A stretch of DNA of 64,000 nt from Pseudomonas sessilinigenes (GCF_003850565.1 NZ_CP027706.1:3844001-3908000), one strand, 5' to 3'; positions 8,797-21,074 are shown, counted from the first letter of the stretch. Made by a program: numbers and translations. The notes: a model not told the origin generated them from the sequence alone.

Positions 8797-10902
8797 TTAG
8801 GCACGCATGCGGGTGATGCGGATGACTCCGATCAGGGCGCGCAGTTTCTTGATCACGCGGGCCAGGTGCACGCGGTCGTGCACGCTGACCACCAGTTGGA
8901 CCACGCTGATGCGGCCATCGCGTTCGTCCATGCTGATTTTCTCGATGTTGCCGTCGGCGGCGTTGACGCTGCTGGCCAGCAGCGCGATCAGGCCGCGCTG
9001 GTGCTCCAGCTCGACGCGCAGTTCGACGTTGAACTCGCCGGTGACATCCTTGGCCCAGGACAGCTGGATGCATTTTTCCGGGTTGTGGCGGATTTCGCTG
9101 ATGTTGCGGCAGTTTTCCAGGTGCACCACCATGCCTTTGCCCGCCGACAGGTGGCCGACGATCGGGTCGCCCGGGATCGGCGTGCAGCACTTGGCGTAGC
9201 TCAGCACCAGGCCTTCGGTGCCGCGGATGGCCAGCGGACCTTCCGGGCTCGGCAGCTGTTCGCCCTCGCCCAGCAGGCGGCGGGCCACGACGTAGGCCAT
9301 GCGGTTACCCAGGCCAATGTCTTCCAGCAAGTCTTCGATCAACTCCAGGCGGTATTCGTGGAGGATTGCCTGGACTCGTTCGGCGGAGATTTTCTCCAGG
9401 GCACTGTCGAAGCCGTTGAGCACCTTGTTCAGCAAGCGCTCACCGAGGCTGATGGACTCGGAGCGGCGTTGCAGCTTGAGGGCGTGGCGAATGTGGGTGC
9501 GGGCCTTGCCGGTGACCACGAAGTTGAGCCAGGCCGGATTTGGCCGAGCGCCGGGAGCGCTGACGATTTCCACGGTCGAGCCGCTTTGCAGTGGTTCGGA
9601 CAGTGGCGCCAGGCGGCGATTGATCCGGCAGGCGATGCAGCTGTTGCCCACATCGGTGTGCACCGCATAGGCGAAATCGACGGCCGTGGAGCCCTTGGGC
9701 AGCTCCATGATCCGGCCCTTGGGTGTGAAGACGTAGACCTCGTCCGGAAACAGGTCGATCTTAACGCTCTCGATGAACTCCAGGGAGTTGCCGGCTCGCT
9801 GCTGCATTTCCAGCACGCCCTTGACCCATTGGCGGGCCCTGGCGTGAGTGCTCTTGGGCTGTTCGTCGCCACTGGACTTGTACAGCCAGTGGGCAGCGAT
9901 GCCGTTGTTCGCCATCTCTTCCATTTCGCGAGTGCGGATCTGGATTTCGATCGGAACCCCGTGCATGCCGAACAGCGTGGTATGCAGCGACTGGTAGCCG
10001 TTGGCCTTGGGAATGGCGATGTAGTCCTTGAAGCGCCCCGGTAGCGGCTTGTACAGGTTGTGTACGGCGCCAAGCACGCGATAGCAGGTATCGACCTTGT
10101 CGACGATGATCCGGAACGCATAGACATCCATGATCTCGTTGAAGGCCCGGCGCTTGCCACGCATCTTCTTGTAGATGCCGTAGAGGTGCTTCTGGCGACC
10201 GCTGACCTCGCCCTGGATGCCATCGATGGCCAGGCAGTGGCCAAGGGATTCTTCGATCTTGTTGACGATTTCCTTGCGGTTGCCCCGGGCGCGCTTGACC
10301 GCCTGGTAGATCCGCGCGGAGCGCATCGGGTGCATGGCCTTGAAGCCCAGGTCCTCGAACTCGATGCGCACGCTGTGCATGCCCAGCCGGTTGGCGATGG
10401 GGGCATAGATTTCCAGGGTTTCCTTGGCGATTCGCCGGCGTTTTTCACCGGACAGTACTTCCAGGGTGCGCATGTTATGCAGGCGGTCGGCCAGCTTGAC
10501 CAGGATCACGCGGATGTCGCGGGCCATGGCCATGGCCATCTTCTGGAAGTTTTCGGCTTGGGCTTCGGCCTTGGTCTCGAAGTTCATCTGGGTCAGTTTG
10601 CTGACCCCGTCGACCAGTTCGGCCACGGTTTCGCCGAATTGCGCACTGAGCGCTTCTTTGGCGATGCCGGTGTCCTCGATCACGTCATGCAGCATCGCAG
10701 CCATCAGGCTCTGATGGTCCATGTGCATGTCGGCAAGGATGTTCGCTACCGCGAGAGGGTGCGTGACGTACGCCTCGCCGCTGCGACGGCGCTGACCGTC
10801 ATGGGCTTGTTCGGCGTAGAAATACGCTCGGCGGACCAGATTGACCTGGTCCGGGCCGAGATAGGTCGATAAGCGATCGGCGAGGGCGTCTATGCTCGGC
10901 AT
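8797..10902 (-). CDS. spoT: Bifunctional (p)ppGpp synthetase/hydrolase SpoT
   Basis: This 701-residue stringent-response enzyme carries, in order, an HD hydrolase domain, a synthetase domain, TGS and a C-terminal ACT domain. The HD pair is His72-Asp73 in AAMLHDVIEDT. The synthetase loop has RFKD (in PGRFKDYIAIPK), the RXKD form typical of bifunctional SpoT/Rel rather than the EXDD form of RelA. The TGS domain starts around ELPKGSTAVDFAYAVH. Both active sites therefore look intact. rpoZ lies 57 bp upstream and ridA downstream. Confidence 0.96.
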   Translation of the reverse strand: MPSIDALADRLSTYLGPDQVNLVRRAYFYAEQAHDGQRRRSGEAYVTHPLAVANILADMHMDHQSLMAAMLHDVIEDTGIAKEALSAQFGETVAELVDGVSKLTQMNFETKAEAQAENFQKMAMAMARDIRVILVKLADRLHNMRTLEVLSGEKRRRIAKETLEIYAPIANRLGMHSVRIEFEDLGFKAMHPMRSARIYQAVKRARGNRKEIVNKIEESLGHCLAIDGIQGEVSGRQKHLYGIYKKMRGKRRAFNEIMDVYAFRIIVDKVDTCYRVLGAVHNLYKPLPGRFKDYIAIPKANGYQSLHTTLFGMHGVPIEIQIRTREMEEMANNGIAAHWLYKSSGDEQPKSTHARARQWVKGVLEMQQRAGNSLEFIESVKIDLFPDEVYVFTPKGRIMELPKGSTAVDFAYAVHTDVGNSCIACRINRRLAPLSEPLQSGSTVEIVSAPGARPNPAWLNFVVTGKARTHIRHALKLQRRSESISLGERLLNKVLNGFDSALEKISAERVQAILHEYRLELIEDLLEDIGLGNRMAYVVARRLLGEGEQLPSPEGPLAIRGTEGLVLSYAKCCTPIPGDPIVGHLSAGKGMVVHLENCRNISEIRHNPEKCIQLSWAKDVTGEFNVELRVELEHQRGLIALLASSVNAADGNIEKISMDERDGRISVVQLVVSVHDRVHLARVIKKLRALIGVIRITRMRA

Positions 10903-10959
10903 GATGTCTCCTGCCGTAGGCTGTGATCCCGCGCCGTGCTACGTCGACCAGGCATAGGC

Positions 10960-11223
10960 TCAGACGGCCTCGTTGGACTCGTCCTCGAAAGCAGCAAAAA
11001 GCGGTTCATCTTCAACGATTTCGGCTTCGGCGATGGCTGCGTAGTCGATCAGGCCTTCAGCGATTTCGCGCAGGGCGACAACGGTAGGCTTGTCGTTTTC
11101 CCATGCTACTTTCGGCTCTTTGCCGCCGGTGGCCAGTTGACGGGCACGCTTGGTAGAGAGCATGACCAGCTCAAAGCGGTTATCCACGTGTTCTAGGCAG
11201 TCTTCAACGGTTACGCGGGCCAT
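10960..11223 (-). CDS. rpoZ: RNA polymerase omega subunit
   Basis: This 87-residue omega subunit helps fold and hold the beta-prime subunit and forms part of the ppGpp site. It begins [20 protein letters not shown], the family's invariant start, so the ATG at 11223 is used rather than the longer frame. The acidic C-terminus is usual for Pseudomonas. It is upstream of spoT, so transcription machinery and its alarmone enzyme are encoded side by side. Confidence 0.97.
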   Translation of the reverse strand: MARVTVEDCLEHVDNRFELVMLSTKRARQLATGGKEPKVAWENDKPTVVALREIAEGLIDYAAIAEAEIVEDEPLFAAFEDESNEAV

Positions 11224-11286
11224 GGTCTTCCTCGTAGCAAATGCAATATGCGCGGTGCCCGGATGGGCGAGCGGACTCAACAGTTT

Positions 11287-11323
11287 AAAAAATCACCAGC
11301 GATTAGGGAAGCGCTGATTTTTT
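11287..11323 (-). terminator. Terminator after gmk
   Basis: A stem with a small bulge (AAAAAATCA...AGCG paired with CGCTGATTTTTT) ends in a run of Ts on the minus strand. It separates gmk from rpoZ, implying that rpoZ has its own promoter in the 168-bp gap. Confidence 0.75.
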
Positions 11324-11391
11324 GACCAGACCCTTCAACGCGCTGCAAGCACCAATGTAAAGCGCCCGCAGCGGTTTTGGGAAGATCTGTT

Positions 11392-12886
<1,495 letters not shown>

Positions 12887-13112
12887 GGAGGTTCCTCCGG
12901 TTCAGCGCCGACGCCAGCCGTAAGCGGGCAAGACGGATCTGATAGTGATGAATTAAAGCCGACAGGCTGCGAAGGCGCAGGATTGTAGCGCAGTGCGGTC
13001 GGAGGCCCCAAACCCTGGCAGAGATAATGGTCATGGTTCATCGTGACAGGGCTTTGCAGGGGCAAATGCGCCTTTGGCCGTTTTTGGTGTGCCTTGGTGC
13101 GTCCGCGGGCTT

Positions 13113-13118
13113 TATAAT
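13113..13118 (+). promoter_or_regulatory. Perfect -10 element upstream of rph
   Basis: TATAAT lies 38 bp before the rph start. No good -35 element is seen at 16-18 bp (TGCCTT at 13090-13095 is the nearest), so this is a probable but incomplete sigma-70 promoter. Confidence 0.5.
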
Positions 13119-13155
13119 GTTCGGCAGTTTTCCGTCCTCGTACAGGTGTTCCTCT

Positions 13156-13878
13156 ATGAAACGTCCAAGTGGTCGCGCTGCCGATCAGCTCCGCTCGATC
13201 CGCATCACCCGCAACTACACCAAACACGCCGAGGGCTCCGTACTGGTCGAGTTTGGCGATACCAAAGTGATCTGCACGGTCAGTGTCGAGAATGGCGTGC
13301 CGCGCTTTCTCAAGGGTCAGGGCCAGGGTTGGCTGACTGCCGAGTACGGCATGCTGCCGCGTTCGACCGGTGAGCGTAACCAGCGCGAAGCCAGTCGTGG
13401 CAAACAAGGTGGCCGGACGCTCGAAATCCAGCGCCTGATCGGTCGTTCGCTGCGCGCTGCGCTGGACATGTCCAAGCTTGGCGACATCACCCTGTATGTC
13501 GACTGCGATGTGATCCAGGCCGATGGCGGTACCCGCACCGCTTCCATCACCGGCGCAATGGTCGCCCTGGTGGATGCCCTGAAAGTGATCAAGAAGCGTG
13601 GCGGCCTGAAGGGCGGTGACCCGCTCAAGCAAATGATCGCCGCGGTTTCCGTGGGCATGTACCAGGGTGAGCCGGTACTGGACCTGGACTATCTTGAGGA
13701 TTCGGCGGCCGAGACCGACCTTAACGTGGTGATGACCAGCACCGGTGGTTTCATCGAGGTGCAGGGTACTGCCGAAGGCGCACCGTTCCAGCCGGCCGAG
13801 TTGAATGCGATGCTGGCCTTGGCCCAGCAAGGCATGACCGAGATCTTCCAACTGCAACAGGCCGCCCTCGCCGATTGA
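13156..13878 (+). CDS. rph: Ribonuclease PH
   Basis: This 240-residue phosphorolytic 3'-5' exoribonuclease trims tRNA 3' ends. [13 protein letters not shown] is the canonical start, so the ATG at 13156 is used instead of the longer frame. Family segments are intact: [17 protein letters not shown] with the phosphate-binding arginine, and [19 protein letters not shown]. Unlike the frameshifted copy of E. coli K-12, it is full length. A small membrane-protein gene follows 28 bp later. Confidence 0.97.
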   Translation: MKRPSGRAADQLRSIRITRNYTKHAEGSVLVEFGDTKVICTVSVENGVPRFLKGQGQGWLTAEYGMLPRSTGERNQREASRGKQGGRTLEIQRLIGRSLRAALDMSKLGDITLYVDCDVIQADGGTRTASITGAMVALVDALKVIKKRGGLKGGDPLKQMIAAVSVGMYQGEPVLDLDYLEDSAAETDLNVVMTSTGGFIEVQGTAEGAPFQPAELNAMLALAQQGMTEIFQLQQAALAD

Positions 13879-13906
13879 TCCAGGCGGCCATGGCAAGGAG
13901 AGCATT

Positions 13907-14275
13907 ATGAGTGATGAGCAACTTCCGCTGCCTACGCCGAGCCATGAGGTTCGGCAATGGGCAATGTTCTGTCACCTGTCTGCCTTGCTGGGGCTGTGGA
14001 TTCCGTTCGGCACGCTGATCGGGCCGCTGATCCTCTGGCAGATGAAGCGCGAGACCGATCCCTTCATCGATGCCCAGGGCAAGGAGGCGTTGAACTTCCA
14101 GCTGACGGTCGCCATTGCCTCGGCAGTCTGCTTCCTGCTGATGTTCGTGTTGATTGGCTTTGCCCTGTTCGGCCTGCTGGCATTGGGCGCTCTGGTGCTG
14201 ACCATTATCGGCGGGGTCAAGGCCGGTGAAGGCATACCTTATCGGTACCCCTTCACCTGGCGCCTGGTCAAATAG
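13907..14275 (+). CDS. DUF4870 small membrane protein
   Basis: This 122-residue protein has a short hydrophilic N-terminus, then three hydrophobic segments (about 22-45, 65-85 and 88-108). Segments such as FCHLSALLGLWIPFG and DAQGKEALNFQ are characteristic of the DUF4870 (Tic20-like) family. Function is unknown. An AAGGAG ribosome-binding site lies 8 nt before the ATG. It follows rph closely and may be cotranscribed, ending at the terminator at 14289. Confidence 0.85.
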   Translation: MSDEQLPLPTPSHEVRQWAMFCHLSALLGLWIPFGTLIGPLILWQMKRETDPFIDAQGKEALNFQLTVAIASAVCFLLMFVLIGFALFGLLALGALVLTIIGGVKAGEGIPYRYPFTWRLVK

Positions 14276-14288
14276 ATCGAGCGAGCAC

Positions 14289-14318
14289 AAAAAAGCCGAC
14301 AGCGATGTCGGCTTTTTT
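14289..14318. terminator. Bidirectional intrinsic terminator
   Basis: A 13-bp stem (14289-14301 with 14306-14318) with GCGA loop is flanked by A6 and T6. It serves both the DUF4870 gene and crc, which converge here. Confidence 0.92.
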
Positions 14319-14337
14319 GTGGGAGATGAAAGGACGC

Positions 14338-15117
14338 TTAGATAGTCAGCGTCCAGTCATAGTCCACGATCAGCGGTGCGTGCTGCGAGAAGCGTGGCTG
14401 GCGTGGCAGGCGCGCGCTACGTACGAAGCGGCGCAGGCCGGGGGTCAGCAGCTGGTAGTCGAAACGCCAGCCCAGGTTGAGCATCTCGGCCTGCTCGTTG
14501 TCCGGCCACCAGCTGTACTGGTCGCCTTCGCGGCTGACTTCGCGCAGGGCGTCGACATACCCCATGTTGCCGATGATCTCGTCCATCCAGGCGCGTTCAG
14601 GCGCCAGGAAGCCCGGAGACTGCTGGCTGTCACGCCAGTTCTTGATATCCAGCTTCTGTTGCGCCACGTACAGCGAGCCACAATAGATGTACTCGCGCCG
14701 CTTGCGCCGCTGCTTGTCCAGATAACGGGCGAAATCGTCCATTAGCTTGAACTTCTGGTTCAAGTCTTCATCGCCGTTCTGCCCTGATGGAAGCAGCAAG
14801 GTCGCGATGCTGACCTTGTCGAAATCGGCTTGCAGGTAGCGCCCGTAACGATCGGCTGTTTCGAAGCCGAGGCCGCTGATGACCGCCTTCGGCTGCAACC
14901 GCGAGTACAAAGCCACACCGCCTTGGGCAGGGACTTCGGCATCGCAGGCATAAAGGAAGTAGCCATCCAGTTGGAAGGCTGGGTCGTCCAGTTCAAAGGC
15001 GGAGGCGCGGGTGTCCTGCAGGCAGATGACGTCGGCATTCTGTGCCTGCAGCCAACTGAGCAAACCACGCTCGACTGCAGCCTGAATACCATTGACGTTC
15101 ACACTGATGATCCGCAT
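14338..15117 (-). CDS. crc: Catabolite repression control protein Crc
   Basis: Crc is the 259-residue Hfq co-repressor that assists translational repression of catabolic mRNAs in Pseudomonas. It has the exonuclease III / AP endonuclease fold but the catalytic residues are replaced: LQDTRA has Asp where ExoIII has Glu34, CGSLYV lacks the Asp/Asn pair, and SQHAPL lacks the Asp before His. The ATG at 15117 gives the known start MRIISVNVNG. It is divergent from pyrE, the gene order seen in P. aeruginosa and P. putida. Confidence 0.95.
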   Translation of the reverse strand: MRIISVNVNGIQAAVERGLLSWLQAQNADVICLQDTRASAFELDDPAFQLDGYFLYACDAEVPAQGGVALYSRLQPKAVISGLGFETADRYGRYLQADFDKVSIATLLLPSGQNGDEDLNQKFKLMDDFARYLDKQRRKRREYIYCGSLYVAQQKLDIKNWRDSQQSPGFLAPERAWMDEIIGNMGYVDALREVSREGDQYSWWPDNEQAEMLNLGWRFDYQLLTPGLRRFVRSARLPRQPRFSQHAPLIVDYDWTLTI

Positions 15118-15198
15118 AAATGGCCCCAAAAATCACGTGCGTGTATGATACCCGAGCTCTACCTAATTAGCTAAATCCGTGGTATCTGGGGTTTTTTC

Positions 15199-15843
15199 AT
15201 GCAGGCGTATCAGCGCGATTTCATTCGTTTTGCCATCGATCGCGGGGTTTTGCGCTTCGGTGAGTTCACCCTGAAGTCCGGGCGCACCAGCCCTTACTTC
15301 TTCAATGCCGGCCTGTTCAACAGCGGTTCGGCCCTGGCCCAGCTGGGGCGTTTCTATGCGGCGGCGATCGTCGATAGCGGCATTTCCTTCGATGTGCTGT
15401 TCGGGCCAGCCTACAAGGGTATTCCCCTGGCTGCGGCCACTGCCGTTGCCCTGGCCGAGCATCACCAGCGCGATCTGCCCTGGTGCTTCAATCGCAAGGA
15501 AGCCAAGGCCCATGGCGAGGGCGGTAGCCTCGTCGGTGCGCCGTTGACTGGCGACGTACTGATCATCGATGACGTCATCACTGCTGGCACGGCCATTCGC
15601 GAAGTGATGCAGATCATCGGCTCGCAGGAAGGCGCCAAGGCGGCGGGAGTGCTGATCGCCCTGAACCGCCAGGAGCGTGGTAACGGCGAGTTGTCGGCGA
15701 TCCAGGAAGTCGAGCGTGACTTCGGTATCCCGGTAGTCAGCATCGTTTCCCTGAACCAGGTTCTGGAATTCCTGGCCGATGACCCGCAGCTCAAGCAGCA
15801 TCTGCCGGCGGTGCAAGCCTACCGTACGCAATTCGGCGTCTGA
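15199..15843 (+). CDS. pyrE: Orotate phosphoribosyltransferase
   Basis: This 214-residue enzyme joins orotate and PRPP to make OMP in pyrimidine synthesis. The PRPP-binding motif [13 protein letters not shown] lies at about residues 119-131. [18 protein letters not shown] near the N-terminus is typical of the bacterial family. T6 lies immediately before the start codon and the ribosome-binding site is only TGGGG, so initiation may be weak or controlled. It is divergent from crc with an 81-bp gap. Confidence 0.96.
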   Translation: MQAYQRDFIRFAIDRGVLRFGEFTLKSGRTSPYFFNAGLFNSGSALAQLGRFYAAAIVDSGISFDVLFGPAYKGIPLAAATAVALAEHHQRDLPWCFNRKEAKAHGEGGSLVGAPLTGDVLIIDDVITAGTAIREVMQIIGSQEGAKAAGVLIALNRQERGNGELSAIQEVERDFGIPVVSIVSLNQVLEFLADDPQLKQHLPAVQAYRTQFGV

Positions 15844-15852
15844 GGTACTGGG

Positions 15853-15900
15853 GAGGGCTTGTCTGACATACCGATGTCGAGGGCAAGCCCCGCTCCTGTA
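15853..15900. repeat. REP-like palindrome
   Basis: GGGGAGGGCTTGTCTGAC is followed by an inverted copy with GGGCAAGCCCCGCTCC. The reverse strand reads AGGAGCGGGGCTTGCCC, the familiar core of Pseudomonas REP elements. It sits between pyrE and argB just before the shared terminator. Confidence 0.7.
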
Positions 15901-15909
15901 GAAGGCGCA

Positions 15910-15950
15910 AAAAAAGACCCCGCCAGGCCAAGCCAGGCGGGGTCTTTTTT
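15910..15950. terminator. Bidirectional terminator between pyrE and argB
   Basis: A 15-bp perfect stem (15910-15924 with 15936-15950) with an 11-nt loop is flanked by A and T tracts. It can terminate both converging transcripts. Confidence 0.92.
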
Positions 15951-15960
15951 ATTGCAGTGC

Positions 15961-16866
<906 letters not shown>

Positions 16867-16890
16867 TCAGGGCTCCGGTGCTTCAAACAA

Positions 16891-18291
16891 TCAAAACGGT
16901 AGTTGGAGATCAGGTGCAACACGTTTCAGTTGGACGTGGAACACGTCCTTAATCCGCTGCAGTTCGGCTGCATTGTCAGCCTCGAAGCGCAGCACCAGCA
17001 CAGGGGTGGTATTGGAGGCGCGAACCAGGCCCCAGCCCTTGGCATAGTCGACTCGCACCCCGTCAATGGTGGTCAGGTTGGCTCCCTCGCCCCATTGCGC
17101 GTCGTGCAAGGCATCAATGATGCTGAATTTGCTCTCTTCGGTCACATGGATATTGATTTCCGGCGTAGAAATATCGTTCGGGAAGGTCGCGAACAGCTCT
17201 TCTGCAGAGGCTTTTTCCTTGCTGAGGATTTCCAGCAAGCGCGCTGCGCTGTAGATGCCGTCGTCGAAGCCGAACCAGCGCTCCTTGAAGAACACGTGCC
17301 CGCTCATTTCGCCAGCCAGCAGGGCACCGGTCTGCTTCATTTTCTTCTTGATCAACGAATGGCCGGTCTTCCACATTAGCGGGCGCCCGCCGTATTCCTT
17401 GATCAACGGAATCAGGCGTCGGGTGCACTTGACGTCGAAGATGATCTCCGCGTCCGGGTTGCGTGCCACCACATCCTTGGCGAAGAGCATCAGCAGACGG
17501 TCGGGGAAGACAATGCTTCCGGTGTTGGTGACCACACCGACGCGATCACCATCGCCGTCGAAGGCCAGGCCCAGGTCGGCCCCGGTTTCCTTGACCTTGG
17601 CGATCAGGTCCTCGAGGTTCTCGGGCTTGCCCGGGTCCGGGTGGTGGTTGGGGAAGTTGCCATCCACATCACAGAACAGTGGGATGACTTCGCAGTTCAG
17701 GGCTTCGATCAGTTGCGGGGCGATGACCCCTGCGGCGCCGTTGCCGCAATCGACCACCACCTTCAGGCGGCGAGCCAGCTTCACGTCCCGAGTGATCTCC
17801 TCGAGGTAGCGTGGAAGGATGTCCACCTTGGTGATGCTGCCTTGGGCGCTGCTCAGGTTATTGCTCTTGAGGCGCTCGTGCAGGGCCTGGATCTGTTCAT
17901 TGGCCAGGGTGTCGCCGGCGATGACGATCTTGAAGCCGTTGTAGTTCGAAGGGTTGTGGCTTCCGGTGAGCATGACCCCGGACTTGCCGGCCAGTACGTT
18001 GGCTGCGTAATACAGGGCAGGGGTCGGAACCAGGCCGACATCGCTGACGTGGCAGCCGCTGTCATGCAGGCCCTGGATCAGTTGTGCCACCAGCTCCGGG
18101 CCGGACAGGCGGCCATCGCGGCCTACGCAGACGTTCGGCTCGCCCTGGGCCAGGCTCTGGGAGCCGATGGCGCGGCCGATCCAGTAGGCGGTTTCGGCGG
18201 TCAGGGTTTGCGGTACGACACCGCGGATGTCGTAGGCGCGAAAGATGCTGTCGGGAAATTTCGGGGCGACTTTGGCTGCGTTGCTCATCAC
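16891..18291 (-). CDS. algC: Phosphomannomutase / phosphoglucomutase AlgC
   Basis: This 466-residue enzyme interconverts hexose 1- and 6-phosphates for alginate, LPS and rhamnolipid precursors. The active-site serine lies in TGSHNPSNYNG at residue 111, and the magnesium loop is DGDGDR near residue 243. The length matches P. aeruginosa AlgC (about 463). Two adjacent ATGs (18291 and 18288) are possible starts. A 258-bp gap upstream could hold its own promoter, and an AlgR-like box is noted at 18484. Confidence 0.95.
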   Translation of the reverse strand: MMSNAAKVAPKFPDSIFRAYDIRGVVPQTLTAETAYWIGRAIGSQSLAQGEPNVCVGRDGRLSGPELVAQLIQGLHDSGCHVSDVGLVPTPALYYAANVLAGKSGVMLTGSHNPSNYNGFKIVIAGDTLANEQIQALHERLKSNNLSSAQGSITKVDILPRYLEEITRDVKLARRLKVVVDCGNGAAGVIAPQLIEALNCEVIPLFCDVDGNFPNHHPDPGKPENLEDLIAKVKETGADLGLAFDGDGDRVGVVTNTGSIVFPDRLLMLFAKDVVARNPDAEIIFDVKCTRRLIPLIKEYGGRPLMWKTGHSLIKKKMKQTGALLAGEMSGHVFFKERWFGFDDGIYSAARLLEILSKEKASAEELFATFPNDISTPEINIHVTEESKFSIIDALHDAQWGEGANLTTIDGVRVDYAKGWGLVRASNTTPVLVLRFEADNAAELQRIKDVFHVQLKRVAPDLQLPF

Positions 18292-18483
18292 TGAGGGTGC
18301 TCCATCTGAAGGGGTGCAGTACGGCCGTGGAAGGACAGGCCGGCAGGCTCAAACTGAAGGGTATGACGGCGTTTTCAGCATAGAGTTCGTACTGCGAAAG
18401 TGCCATCCGGGGGCTATGGCTGGTGTGCCATCACGCCGGAACTGGAGCGGGCAGGGCGCAAAGTCGCCAGCGATAACCGGCGA

Positions 18484-18492
18484 CCGTTCATC
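18484..18492 (+). promoter_or_regulatory. AlgR-box-like nonamer upstream of algC
   Basis: CCGTTCATC matches the known AlgR recognition core CCGTTCGTC at 8 of 9 bases and lies about 190 bp upstream of algC. AlgR control of algC is known in P. aeruginosa; the site here is only a sequence match. Confidence 0.3.
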
Positions 18493-18515
18493 CTGAAACT
18501 TCCCTGGTGGAGGGG

Positions 18516-18540
18516 CGGGCCGGGCAGGAGGCCCGGCCTG
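18516..18540 (-). terminator. GC-rich hairpin after dut
   Basis: An 8-bp perfect stem GGCCGGGC/GCCCGGCC (18518-18525 with 18531-18538), extended by a wobble and one more pair, lies 10 bp past the dut stop. There is no U tract, so it may slow or protect the 3' end rather than stop transcription fully. Confidence 0.45.
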
Positions 18541-18549
18541 CGGCTTGTA

Positions 18550-19005
18550 TCAGTGGCTGCCGGAATGGCCAAAGCCGCCGGCGCCGCGCTGGCTTTCGTC
18601 AAATGCCTCGACCACCTCGAAATGGGCCTGGACCACAGGTACCAGTACCAGTTGGGCGATGCGTTCGCCGACAGCGATGTTGAAGGCGCTCTGGCCGCGG
18701 TTCCAGCAGGACACCATCAACTCGCCCTGGTAGTCCGAATCGATCAGGCCCACGAGGTTACCCAGTACGATGCCGTGTTTGTGGCCCAGGCCGGAGCGGG
18801 GCAGGATCAGGGCGGCCAGGCCCGGGTCGCCGATGTACACCGACAGGCCAGTAGGGATCAGCAAGGTCTGGCCCGGTTCCAGTACGGTGTCTTCCATGAG
18901 CATGGCGCGCAGGTCGAGGCCGGCGGAGCCTGGCGTGGCGTACTGCGGCAGGGGGAATTCGTTGCCGATGCGTGGGTCGAGGATCTTGGCTTGTAAAGCG
19001 TGCAT
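18550..19005 (-). CDS. dut: dUTP diphosphatase
   Basis: This 151-residue trimeric dUTPase removes dUTP and supplies dUMP. The five family motifs are in order: [41 protein letters not shown] and the C-terminal [11 protein letters not shown] that closes over the active site. It starts 5 bp after the coaBC stop and is part of that operon. Identification is secure. Confidence 0.97.
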   Translation of the reverse strand: MHALQAKILDPRIGNEFPLPQYATPGSAGLDLRAMLMEDTVLEPGQTLLIPTGLSVYIGDPGLAALILPRSGLGHKHGIVLGNLVGLIDSDYQGELMVSCWNRGQSAFNIAVGERIAQLVLVPVVQAHFEVVEAFDESQRGAGGFGHSGSH

Positions 19006-19010
19006 GCGAG

Positions 19011-20219
19011 TTAAACCTGGTTCAGCCGTTCGGCGATGAAAGAGATCAGCTGGCGGGCAATCTTGCCTTTGCTGGTCTGGGCGAAGAGGGTTGCGTGCAA
19101 CTCTCGGTCAATCACGCTGCAGGCGTTTTCCTCGCTGTTGAAGCCAATGCTCGGGTTGGCCACGTCGTTGGCGACGATCAGGTCGAGGTTCTTGTCCTTC
19201 AGTTTGCGTGCAGCGTAGTCGAGCAGGTGTTCGGTCTCGGCGGCGAAGCCGACACTGAACGGGCGGTCCGGACGGGTGGCGATGGTGGCCAGGATGTCTG
19301 GATTGCGCACCATTCGTAGTAGTAGGCCATCGCCGTTCGTAGGGTCTTTCTTCAATTTTTGTGGGGCGACGACTTCTGGGCGGTAATCCGCGACCGCCGC
19401 AGAGGCGATGAAAACATCGCACGGGATGGCCGCCTCGCAGGCTGCGAGCATGTCGCGAGCGCTGACAACGTCGATCCGCGTGACCCTGTCGGGGGTGGGC
19501 AGGTGGACCGGTCCGGTGATCAAGGTCACTCGGGCACCGGCCTCGACAGCGGCCTCGGCCAACGCGAAGCCCATTTTTCCTGAGCTATGGTTGGTGATGT
19601 AGCGCACCGGATCGATATTTTCCTGGGTCGGACCAGCAGTGATCAGTACATGCTTGCCGGTTAGTGCCAGGTGCTGGAAGCAGTCGGCAGCGCAGAGTGC
19701 GAGGTCGTTGGCCTCGAGCATGCGGCCCAGGCCGACGTCGCCACAGGCCTGGCTCCCGGAGGCCGGGCCGAACACCCGCAGGCCGCGACTTTGCAGGAGC
19801 TGGGTGTTGGCTTGGGTGGCGGGGTCGCGCCACATGGCCTGGTTCATCGCCGGGGCGATGGCCACGGTGGCGTCGGTGGCCAGGACCAGGGTGGTCAGCA
19901 GGTCGTCGGCCATGCCCTGGGCCAGGCGAGCGATCAGGTCGGCCGTGGCGGGGGCGATCAGGACGAGATCGGCCCACTTGGCCAGCTCGATGTGTCCCAT
20001 GGCGGCTTCGGCCGCCGGGTCCAGCAGGTCAAGGTGGACCGGGTGCCCGGAGAGGGCCTGCAGGGTCAGTGGTGTGATGAATTCACTGCCGCCCCGGGTC
20101 ATGACCACGCGCACTTCGGCGCCCTGGTCGAGGAGTCGGCGAACCAGCTCCGCGCTCTTGTAGGCGGCAATGCCGCCACCGATGCCGAGCACGATGCGTT
20201 TGCGATACAGCCGCTGCAT
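19011..20219 (-). CDS. coaBC: Bifunctional phosphopantothenoylcysteine decarboxylase / synthetase
   Basis: This 402-residue protein carries two consecutive coenzyme A biosynthesis steps. The N-terminal flavoprotein CoaC part (to about 190) begins [20 protein letters not shown] and has the APAMNQAMW clamp. The C-terminal CoaB part begins [19 protein letters not shown] and has NHSSGKMG and the dimer strand KLKDKNLD. The ATG at 20219 is chosen because it precedes the conserved start; the longer frame runs into the divergent radC leader. dut follows 5 bp later. Confidence 0.95.
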   Translation of the reverse strand: MQRLYRKRIVLGIGGGIAAYKSAELVRRLLDQGAEVRVVMTRGGSEFITPLTLQALSGHPVHLDLLDPAAEAAMGHIELAKWADLVLIAPATADLIARLAQGMADDLLTTLVLATDATVAIAPAMNQAMWRDPATQANTQLLQSRGLRVFGPASGSQACGDVGLGRMLEANDLALCAADCFQHLALTGKHVLITAGPTQENIDPVRYITNHSSGKMGFALAEAAVEAGARVTLITGPVHLPTPDRVTRIDVVSARDMLAACEAAIPCDVFIASAAVADYRPEVVAPQKLKKDPTNGDGLLLRMVRNPDILATIATRPDRPFSVGFAAETEHLLDYAARKLKDKNLDLIVANDVANPSIGFNSEENACSVIDRELHATLFAQTSKGKIARQLISFIAERLNQV

Positions 20220-20351
20220 AAGCCTGTCTTTCCGTTCAATGATTGCTGCGTGGCATGCCCCCTCCCCAGGTGAAATACCACGCAAAAAAGAGGGGGCTAA
20301 GATAGCACAGCGTCCGCTGTGGAACAGCGGCGCCATGCACAGGGAGGTGTG

Positions 20352-21026
20352 ATGAGCATTCGTGATTGGCCCGCGGCGGAGCGCCCGCGGGAAAGGCTTC
20401 TGGAGCAAGGTGCGGTCAGTCTTTCCGATGCCGAGTTACTGGCGATCTTCCTGCGTACCGGGGTCGCGGGTAAAAGCGCGGTCGACCTGGCGCGGCATTT
20501 GTTACAGCGCTTTGGCAGCTTGCGTAGCCTGTTGGAGGCCGACCAGTGGACCTTCACTCGCCAGCTGGGGCTTGGGCCGGCCAAATATGCCTTGTTACAG
20601 GCCGTGCTGGAGATGGCGCGAAGGCATTTGGCAGAGAAGCTGCACCGGCAGTCTGCACTGGAGAACCCGCTGGTGGTCCGCGACTACCTGAAGTCGGTGC
20701 TGAGGCACGAGCCCCATGAAGTATTCGGTTGCCTGTTCCTGGATACCAGGCATCGGGTCCTGGCTTTCGAAATCCTGTTCCAGGGTTCGATCGACAGCAC
20801 GACGGTGTATCCGCGACAAGTGCTCAAGCGCACCCTGGTCCACAACGCGGCAGCCGTGATTCTTTGCCACAACCATCCGTCGGGTATCTCCGACCCCAGC
20901 CCTGCCGACCGGGTCGTGACCCGGCGCTTGCAGCAGGCGCTGGAGCTTATCGATGTGCGGGTGCTGGACCATTTCATCGTCGGTGAGGGCGATCCATTGT
21001 CAATGGCCGAATACGGCTGGCTCTAG
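20352..21026 (+). CDS. radC: RadC / JAB-domain protein
   Basis: This 224-residue protein has an N-terminal helix-hairpin-helix-like region ([25 protein letters not shown]). A C-terminal JAMM metalloprotease-like domain has [14 protein letters not shown], keeping the H-x-H and Asp ligands. Despite the name, a direct repair role is not established for the family. GGGAGGT precedes the ATG at 20352. It is divergent from coaBC. Confidence 0.93.
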   Translation: MSIRDWPAAERPRERLLEQGAVSLSDAELLAIFLRTGVAGKSAVDLARHLLQRFGSLRSLLEADQWTFTRQLGLGPAKYALLQAVLEMARRHLAEKLHRQSALENPLVVRDYLKSVLRHEPHEVFGCLFLDTRHRVLAFEILFQGSIDSTTVYPRQVLKRTLVHNAAAVILCHNHPSGISDPSPADRVVTRRLQQALELIDVRVLDHFIVGEGDPLSMAEYGWL

Positions 21027-21074
21027 CCGCGCGGCAAGCCCGGGGCTGAGGGGCCTGCCGCTGGCGGACTGGAG

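Noticed and set aside
8776..10044. A 422-codon plus-strand frame opposite spoT
   Set aside because: Same reason: spoT is complete and conserved, and the antisense product has no recognisable domain or ribosome-binding site.
15124..15196. Apparent repeat CCCCAAAAA / GGGGTTTTT flanking the crc-pyrE gap
   Set aside because: The second copy is the complement, not the reverse complement, so it cannot form a hairpin.
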